Source of the DNA: Plazaster borealis
Taxonomy: Eukaryota > Echinodermata > Asteroidea > Forcipulatida > Labidiasteridae
NCBI GenBank assembly: GCA_021014325.1
Contig: JAJGQC010000631.1
Span: forward strand, 124,001 to 188,000
Length of the DNA: 64,000 bases
Direction: 5' to 3'
The notes under the pieces were generated by a model, which was given only the letters and a program-made list of their open reading frames with translations, was not told the DNA's origin and made no database searches. How positions within the stretch are numbered: position 1 is the stretch's first letter; the number at the start of each line of letters is the position of its first letter. The position numbers and the translations under genes are program-made. Positions 56,818 through 64,000 of the stretch are shown piece after piece.

Positions 56818-58992
56818 TTGTTCCGACATAATATTCGGAACAGCTATTGTTTTCGTCATAATTATGTGTTCGTGCAATACAAGCACGAACACCTTCTTGT
56901 TTTTGTTCTGTTTTTTAGGTGTTCGTGCAATATGAGCATGAACACATCTTGATATTGTTCCGGTTTTTTTGTATTTTAGGTGTTCGTGCAATATGAGCAC
57001 GAACACCTATTGTTATTGTTCTGGTTTTTTGGAACTGAATTTGAAACTCATCGAACAAGTGAACCTCAATACGAAGACGGCACAGTTTTAAAGACGTCAT
57101 GATGACGTCATCAGGTGTCGAATTACAAGTGTTTTAAGGTTGAAAATGACCATTTGCTATTCGCTGTATCTCCTTGAATTTGGCATCAGATAGATCAAGA
57201 CTGGGGCAACATTTCCAAAGTTAACGCAAAAATCGTATGACCTTTGCTTCCGGTCGTACCGGAAGGTCAAAGTTTGCCTTTGTTTTTTTTCTTTAAAAAA
57301 TCAATTTCGGGGCATAACTCAAGATTAAATTTGAATTGAACATTGAAACTCATCAGATAATCGTACCTCAATATCAAGACGACACAAACTTGATGATGTC
57401 ATGATGACGTCATCAGGTATTGAATTATAATGAATCAAAGTTTAATATCTGTAAAAGATCATAACTCATGAACCACATTTTACGATCTATACATCATCGT
57501 ATATGTCGTTAAGAGTTCAACAAACGCTACACAAAGCATGACCCCATTTGACCTTGACTTCCGGTTCAAACCGGAAGTTAAAAGTCTCACAAAATTCGTA
57601 TCTCAAAAACCACGTAGTTCTTTACTATTTTTTGCATCGGATGATAGATGATTGAGCCTGCTCAAACTTTTGCAAACAAATGACAACATTGACTTTTACA
57701 TCTGGTCAAAACCGGTCATTAAAGCCAACGTTGGTTCAAGCGCACGTGTCTCTCGACGTGACTCACGTTGACAACGCACGACGGCACGACAGTGTATTAG
57801 CACATGTAGGCCACGCGCACACGCTGAACCAGTAGCACGTGTAGTGAGTTTACATTGTGTACAGTCTTGGTTCGAAGACGCTCAAGTTGAAGACTAATGT
57901 ATGACTGTACAGCTACATGTATGCATTTATTTGGCGTGACTGTGCAAAATACAAAGAAACAACGAGCGAAAAATTCAATATTTGAAAATGTCATAACTCC
58001 TGAACCACACATTGTATATGTACAATCCATACATCACCTGAAAGGTCTTAATACACTAAACACGCGCTACACAAAGTTTGACCCTGTTTGACCTTGAATT
58101 CCGGTTCAAACAGGAAAGAGAAATTTAATATTTAAAAATCTTAACTTCTGAATAACTCATTCGATTTTTACAATCTATTCATCTTTGGGAAAGTATGTAA
58201 CAATTTTAGAAACTAAATACAGAATGTGACCCCAATATTGATCCTTACTTCTAAACTGGAAGATGAAATTTAATATTTGAAAAAATCAGAACTCCTGAAC
58301 CACACACTGAATTTTTATCATCTATACATCATTAGAAAGGGCTCCAAAGATTTAAGAAACGCTACACACTGTGACCTCATTTGACCTTGACTTCCGGTTC
58401 AAACCGGAAAGTGAAAGTTAATGTTTTAAAAAATCGTAACTTCTAAAAAACACATTGGTTTTTTTACAATCTATAAATTATTGGGAAAGTATGTGACAGC
58501 TTAGGAAAAAATACACAGAATGTGACCCCATTTGACCATGACTTACAATTCAAACCGGAAGTTGAAATTTAATACTTAAATTCTGTACTACACAATAAAT
58601 TTTTACAATCTTAACATCGTTAGAAAGGTCTTTAAAATTTCAAAAAGCGCTACACAAAATGTGACTCTTTAGACCTTGACTTTCGGTTCAAATCGGAAGT
58701 TGAAGTTTAATATTTTAACCAATCATAACTCCTTAATCAGACATTGGTTTTTAAAATGTATACATCATTTTTAAGGTCTTCAAAAAGTCAACAAACGCTG
58801 CACAAAGTTTGAAACCATTTGACCTTGACTTCCAGTTCAAACCGGAAGTTGAATTTTAATAATGAACAAATCTAACTCCTGAACCAGACGTTGGATTGAT
58901 AAGGTAACTTGTCGACACCAAATCATTCACTCATAATTTGATGACATTCTCTCGAACACATTGTTTTTGTAACCAACAAAAGCTGAATCTCG
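56818..58992 (+). mobile_element. Rolling-circle-like element H5 with four serial 5' hairpins
   Basis: The start holds hairpins TGTTCCGA..TCGGAACA (56.82 kb), then three versions of GGTGTTCGTGC..GCACGAACACC (56.87, 56.93, 56.99 kb), each followed by a TTGTTnTTGTTC-type tract. Interior: ATGATGACGTCATCAGG twice, TTCCGGTCGTACCGGAA, then units every ~145-150 bp with TTGACCTTGACTTCCGG and AACCGGAAGT from 57.54 to 58.85 kb. 3' end: CGAACAC, hairpin TTTTGT-AACCA-ACAAAA, seven bases, CTCG (one change from CTAG). Confidence 0.55.
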
Positions 58993-59140
58993 GGGGGGGG
59001 GGGTCTTCTGCATCTTCTTCTTCCCTGGAACTCAGTCTTCTCTACAGCAACTCAAGATTGGAACTGAATTAAACAATGAAACTCATCAGACAATTGAACC
59101 TCGATATGAAGACGGCACAGAGTTAAAAAAAAGACAGATA
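58993..59140 (+). mobile_element. 5' internal piece of another rolling-circle-like copy
   Basis: After a G run, TCTTCTTCTTCC, CTCTACAGCAACTCAAGATT and CATCAGACAATTGAACCTCG match the region just inside the 5' end of H2, and of the copy following H4. Again it directly follows the 3' end of a complete element. Confidence 0.5.
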
Positions 59141-59432
59141 TCATGTAATTTACAAGCTGTGATTGTTTTATGATATACTTAAAACTGACTTACCACCACA
59201 AAATGACAATTCTTGCCAACTTCACTGCACAATGATCCACAAGCGTCCAGCGCAAGACAATCCGCTGCAGTGCGTGTATTATTTACTAATAAACAAAGGA
59301 ATGGAAGTCAATCAGATTTTAATTAACTATCAATCATGGATGACAAACAACCATAGTAAGGGAACTCACATTGCGTCAATATTAGTTTTGTCTGACTCAA
59401 TCATCAACACATAATAATATAATAAAAATACG

Positions 59433-59660
59433 CAGTTCTTTTATAGCACTTTATACTCCCGATGGGTGTCTCAAAGCGCTCAGTATTTTTCCTACAAGGA
59501 AAGTGAAGCTATGTTGAAGTATGAGAACTATTCCTTTGCATAGCAGCATGTAATGGTTTACAAGGTGCTGTGGCGCAATATGCAGCCAATCAAACCAGGA
59601 ACACCGGGGCGAACTAACGCACTGGGTTCATTTACGTGCATTACACAACACATCTCACCA
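59433..59660 (-). mobile_element. tRNA-Leu-type SINE, 3' body
   Basis: Reverse orientation: TTTTATAGCACTTTATACTC, GGTTTACAAGGTGCTGTGGC, AACCAGGAACACCGGGGCGA and TTTACGTGCATTACACAACA match the body of the 10.4 kb copy. The tRNA head is absent. A further scrap (AGGTGCTTTGGATCAATCTG) lies near 61.32 kb. Confidence 0.75.
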
Positions 59661-59819
59661 CTTTAGTTTGATTGAACCAAATCTGGTCCAGAGACAAATG
59701 TTTCGGTTTTCAAACAGAGTGGTTTAAAGTCGTAAAGAAAAAGAAAAGCTTAAAACAAATCTTTGATTAGCCTCCGAGAAAAAATCTGCTAGTCTCAAAA
59801 CGTCAGGCAACTAACTATG

Positions 59820-60475
59820 TTTAGGTGTTCGGGCTTCAGCCGAACACCTCTTGTTTTTGTGCTGGTTTTTTATAGTCATCCCCATCTTCTTCTTCTTCTT
59901 CTTCTTCTTCTTCTTCTTCTTCTTCTTCTTCTTCTTCTTCTTCTTCTTCTTCTTCTTCTTCTTCTTCTTCTTCTTCTTCTTCTTCTTCTTCTTCTTCTTC
60001 CTCCTCCTCCTCCTTAGGTGTTTGGCTAACAGCCGAAAAACTAAAGCTATTGTTCTTTCCCCCCTTTTTTCCACTTCTTCTTGTTATCTCTAAACCTTCT
60101 CTCGCAATTTTCTCAAAAAGTGTAGATCGTAAATACTTGAAACTTGGCATGTACCTGGACCATTAGTAATTAGACGAAAGATAATCTTTTTCAAGAAGAC
60201 GACGTTATCGATGACGTCACACAAACAAATTGAATAACGTTCAATATTTCAAAAACTTATACTGGAAAACATCAAATGATACGTACAAGATCTTTTCACT
60301 ATATGAAAGCTCTTAATTCATTTTATAAATACAAAGGGTGACCACTTGTGACCTTTACTTCCGGTCAAAACCTGACGTTGAAACTAAATATTTTAAAAAC
60401 AATATATCTTTATAAATGTTAATATTATTTATGTTTATATAGATGGTAACATTATGTCTTTTAAAGCAAACGTGA
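59820..60475 (+). mobile_element. Rolling-circle-like 5' ends with long (TTC)n
   Basis: Hairpin AGGTGTTCGGGCTTCAGCC-GAACACCT, TTGTTTTTG, then (TTC)n at 59889-60000, then a second start AGGTGTTTGGCTAACAGCCG at 60016 with CCTTCTCTCGCAATTTTCTC, ATCGATGACGTCA and CTTTACTTCCGGTCAAAACC. Cut off before a 3' end is reached. Confidence 0.5.
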
Positions 60476-60483
60476 TACATTAA

Positions 60484-60846
60484 AGACATCGTACACGTTT
60501 GGAAATTGTCAAAGACCAGTGTTCTCACTTTGTGTATCGCAACATATCCACAAAATAACAAGCCGTGAAAATTTCGGGGTCAATTGGTCATCGAAGTTGC
60601 CAAAAATGCTGAAAGAAAAACACCGTTGTTGTACAAATTTGTGTGCTTTCAGATTAGGAATAAAAACTTCTTGCAAGAAGTTTTTATTATTTTAGTGAGA
60701 AATTACCTCTTTCTCAAAAACTACGTTACTTCAGAGGAGTCGTTTCCTTCTATGTGTTATACTATCAACAGCTCTCCGTTGCTTGTTACCAAGTAAGTTT
60801 TTATGCTAATATTTGTTTTGAGTCGTTACCAAACGTGTACGATACC
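60484..60846. mobile_element. TTAA-flanked MITE, copy f
   Basis: AGACATCGTACACGTTTGG ... CCAAACGTGTACGATACCT-type ends, with TTAA at 60480-60483 and 60847-60850. Interior as in the other copies. Confidence 0.88.
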
Positions 60847-61504
60847 TTAAATAATCATTACATCATCTGAAAGCCCTTTAATAATTTTAAAAATCTTTCA
60901 TAAGTTGCAACCCCATTTAATGGCGTATGAAAGGAGGATCTTTTTCAGCTTTGAAGAAATTTGTACAGGTCGAGTGACATAAACCCTAAATTATGATGAA
61001 ATGCATTCCAGCAACTGTTGTTTGCGTACTTTAGGCAATTGCTATTGTGATTGACAAAGTCAATTCTAACGACATAGGCTTATGAGCGAAACCGTCAGAC
61101 TAAGTGGTTTTCAATTAGGCTGATTTAGTGGACAGAACTGTCACTTACTTGTCAAACTCGGATATTTGTTGGGCGTATTTAGTGATACGCCAGTGAATAA
61201 GACGGATCTTCATACGATTCTACAGCATGATCAAGGATTTGTCTACTGGGTATGCGGAGCCATTTTGGAAATACAAGCCCCATTTATTTACACAGCACCA
61301 TGAATTGGTTTAAAAGGTGCTTTGGATCAATCTGCAGCCAAGCGTACAAAAAAAAACCTGGTCAACCACTGCACGTATAGTATTATCTTAACTTTTTGGA
61401 TCTTCTTGAGTAAAATTGATTTCCGATATCGGATATGGGTCGTGGGTGTTTCTTAGAAAGTTGGACGAGTTTGGGTTTAAATAGGGTCTTTTGGCAATCA
61501 GCTA

Positions 61505-61618
61505 GGCTTCTGACTTGAGCTGTTCTTCTGCTAAGACATAAGCCTACAGTTAGAATCGCCACTGTTGATGTGCTGAGACCAAACAGCTCTTTTATTTTAA
61601 CCATAGTTGATATTATTC
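61505..61618 (+). repeat. Dispersed duplicate, member 1 (uninterrupted)
   Basis: CTTCTGACTTGAGCTGTTCT, TAGAATCGCCACTGTTGATG and ACCAAACAGCTCTTTTATTT recur at 63.07-63.15 kb, where the copy is interrupted by an insertion. Confidence 0.7.
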
Positions 61619-61638
61619 CATCTTTCTTAGGGACTTAA

Positions 61639-62006
61639 AGGCATCGTACACGTTTGGTAATTGTCAAAGACCAGTGTTCTCACTTGGTGTATCCCAACAT
61701 ATGCATAATATAACAAGCCTGTGAACATTCGGGCTCGATTGGTCATCGAAGTTGCAAGAAAATGATGAAAGAAAAAACACCCTTGTTGTACAAATTTGTG
61801 TGCTTTCAGATAGGAATAAAAGGCTTCTAGCTGGAAGTCTTTTATTATTTTAGTGAGAAATTACCTCTTTCTCAAAAACTACGTTACTTCAGAGGGAGTC
61901 GTTTCTCACAATGTTTTATACTATCAACAGCTCTCTGTTACTTGTTACCAAGACAGTTTTCATGCTAATATATATTTTGAGTAATTACCAAACGTGTACG
62001 ATGCCT
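61639..62006. mobile_element. TTAA-flanked MITE, copy g
   Basis: AGGCATCGTACACGTTTGG ... CCAAACGTGTACGATGCCT, with TTAA at 61635-61638 and 62007-62010. Well preserved. Its right TTAA is also the left TTAA of the next element. Confidence 0.92.
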
Positions 62007-62010
62007 TTAA

Positions 62011-62389
62011 AGACAGTGGACACTATTGGTAATTGTCAAAGACCAGTCTTCTCACTTGGTGTATCTCAACATATGCATAAAATAACAAGCCTGTGAAAAC
62101 TTGAGCTCAATTGGTCATCGAGGTTGCGAGATAACAATGAAAGGAAAAAACAAACTTGTCACACGGAGTTCTGTGCTTTTAGATGCAAGTTGATTTCGAG
62201 ACCTCATCTAATTTTGAGGTCTCGAAATCAAATTCGTGGAAAATTACTTCTTTCTCGAAAATTACTCCACTTCAGAGGGAGCCGTTTCTCACAATGTTTT
62301 ATACTATCAACCTCTCCCCAATACTTGTTACCAAGTTAGGTTTTATGCTAATAAATATTTTGAGTAATTACCAATAGTGTCCACTACCT
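62011..62389. mobile_element. TTAA-flanked MITE, copy h (second subfamily)
   Basis: Different ends, AGACAGTGGACACTATTGG ... CCAATAGTGTCCACTACCT, and a different central palindrome (TTTCGAGACCTCA / TGAGGTCTCGAAA), but shared inner words (TGTCAAAGACCAG, CTCACAATGTTTTATACTAT). TTAA at 62007-62010 and 62390-62393. It joins copy g with no spacer except the shared TTAA. Confidence 0.9.
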
Positions 62390-62393
62390 TTAA

Positions 62394-63067
62394 GTAGTAA
62401 TATTTAGTGGTTATTCATTTTCGATTTGTATTTTTTATACTGGTTACTAATAATATTACAATTGCTTTCCTAGTGAATGGATTGAGTCAAAATGTTGCAT
62501 TTTTCATATAATTAGTTTTCACAACGTATGTGATCTTCAGTTTGGGACATCTCGTTCTCTGGTATTTTGATAATGATAGTTTTACCTCGTTGCTTTAGAA
62601 ATTAGTTTTGGGGTTTATAGTTCAAGACGAGTTTAATGTTCAATCTTGAGAGTTTGTTGGTTATTTTTTTATGGTTACAAATCATAAATGTATTTGTAAG
62701 AGCTTGATATAAATTTTAGCCAAGTGCTGGTGAGTTTCCTTCTATCGATTGTTTTGATATTTACTAACATTTTATTGAATTTAATTTCGTTCAGTTTTTA
62801 GAGTTATAGATCAAAATTATAGCCGATATAGATATGCTCATATTTATTATTTTTTTCGTTGGTAACATGCTGAATTTAAATTGGTAATACAGAGTGATTA
62901 TTTAATTTGTGAGAGTTATAATTATGATTTAATATTGCTTAAAAATTTTTTTCTAGTTTTTTCTTGAGAAAACTACCGTCAAAGACAAGTTGACCAGTTA
63001 TTTTGTATATTTTGTTATATTGTTATGGTTCATATGTAATAATGTTGGTTTATTTATTATTTAATTG
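62394..63067 (+). other. AT-rich stretch, nothing recognised
   Basis: Very AT-rich with recurrent GTTATA/GAGAGTT words but no clear repeat period and no coding signal. Confidence 0.4.
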
Positions 63068-63145
63068 CATTCTGACTTGAGCTGTCCTTTTGCTAAGACA
63101 TACAGTTAGAATCGCCACCGTTGATGTGCTGAGACAAACAGCTCT

Positions 63146-63413
63146 AGTGTAACAAGAATTTGTCCTCAGATTCTTCCCGGCAGAAGACCACAAAAACACA
63201 CAGCAGGAAGCGATTTTCTCGGTCTATTTTCACCTGGTTTACTCAACACGTCTTTACACCAAAACTTACATATTAACAAGAAGAACCTTTAGGCTACGTT
63301 TCCCCAACGAGACGGGTGTCCCAACCCGTCAGCAGGGGCTCGTTACGACACAGCTCCACAACGGTGCCGTGCCATAGCGCCCTCTCGCTGACGGCTGGGC
63401 CAATCGCTACACT
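63146..63413. mobile_element. Probable solo LTR or small TIR element inserted in duplicate member 2
   Basis: Comparison with the uninterrupted sequence at 61.5-61.6 kb places a ~265 bp insert after ACAGCTCT and before ATTATTTGAACCAT. Its ends read AGTGTAAC...GCTACACT, that is TGTAACA...CTACA, the TG..CA form of an LTR. A target duplication is not clear. No coding. Confidence 0.5.
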
Positions 63414-63479
63414 ATTATTTGAACCATGGGCTGCTTTGCTAAATCTTTAACTAGTTTGGGTTAATGTAGTTTTCCAACT

Positions 63480-63835
63480 GGCTGTTACAAACAAGATTAC
63501 AAATCATAATGGGATTTTCGCGAATCCAAGGAATAATAATTAGAAGAAAACAAAATACAAATGTTGACGAAAACAATAGCTTGTCGGACAACTATGGAAC
63601 AACTATATAAATTTGCCTCTACATCATCAATACGAAGACAAAACCAATTTATGAAGCCCGCGCGGATAAAGGAACCTATCTTAATCTGTTCAGACATGTC
63701 AAAACACACTTTTGAATTGACTTAGTTTGAAAACCCCGACATATAATGTCTGTTTCTAATAACTTTCTTACCTTGTTTCAGCTATTTCTTCTTCTCGTTC
63801 TATAAGGAAAGTGGCAAGTATATTTCCGAACAATT
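63480..63835 (-). repeat. Right member of the dispersed inverted duplication
   Basis: The reverse complement contains GAAATAGCTGAAACAAGGTA, AACAGACATTATATGTCGG, TTTGACATGTCTGAAC, TTGGTTTTGTCTTCGTATTG and AAGCTATTGTTTTCGTCAAC, in the same order as 56.6-56.87 kb. Confidence 0.65.
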
Positions 63836-64000
63836 AATTAAAGCCATTTATTATACACATACACACACACACACATGTTTGTAAATCCCGCTTACCGAGG
63901 ACTGTTCTTTGTTCTCCCATCGTTTGGACATAGTTTTCTTTTAGCGACGTCCCCATTGGGTTTGTACACGAAAACGAAGCGAGGACGTCCTCGCTCTGTC

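Noticed and set aside
59811..60150. Poly-Lys, poly-Glu, poly-Phe and poly-Leu open frames
   Set aside because: Translation of (TTC)n/(GAA)n microsatellite only.

Overview
The window is eukaryotic, intron-rich and AT-rich animal DNA. The dispersed repeats (a TTAA-flanked palindromic family, tRNA-derived SINEs ending in ATT repeats, and hairpin-ended elements) together with the receptor type suggest a marine deuterostome. An echinoderm, probably a sea star, is my best guess; this rests on recalled repeat families and not on a database match.

One host gene dominates. On the + strand, 20 exons from about 2.5 kb to 49.3 kb encode a large leucine-rich-repeat G-protein-coupled receptor related to relaxin-receptor/GRL101-type (type C) LGRs. 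The ectodomain reads CUB-CUB-CUB-LDLa-CUB-LDLa-LDLa-CUB-LDLa-CUB-LDLa-LDLa, then an LRR N-terminal cap, five LRRs, a cysteine-containing hinge and seven transmembrane helices. Nearly all CUB and LDLa exons are phase 1-1. Four LRR exons are exactly 72 nt (24 codons) and phase 2-2. The pieces join into one frame of about 1,517 codons if two single-base contractions are allowed for, one in the third CUB exon and one at TM2. The signal-peptide exon and promoter are not visible and probably lie upstream.

The introns are filled with repeats. 0-2.5 kb: a ~200 bp satellite and a fold-back element. 5-11 kb: a TTAA MITE, a fold-back element, and a hairpin-ended element holding a ~130 bp satellite with a SINE inside it. 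13-26 kb: non-LTR retrotransposon fragments, a broken minus-strand HECT/G2E3-like gene, SINEs, a 21 bp minisatellite and several MITEs. 26.6-36.6 kb: two L1/Tx1-like LINE fragments, minus strand, among hairpin-ended elements rich in ACCGGAAGT and TGACGTCA palindromes. 40-48 kb: the LRR exons among trinucleotide repeats, a second fold-back element and a ~57 bp satellite.

Downstream of the receptor stop (49.3-64 kb) I see no host gene, only more of the same mobile families, a probable solo LTR and two dispersed duplications.

The most unusual signals are (1) the CUB/LDLa/LRR/7TM receptor architecture and its two frame breaks, and (2) a set of rolling-circle-like elements whose 5' hairpin arm and 3' subterminal arm co-vary between subfamilies and whose 3' ends carry a second hairpin followed by CTAG.
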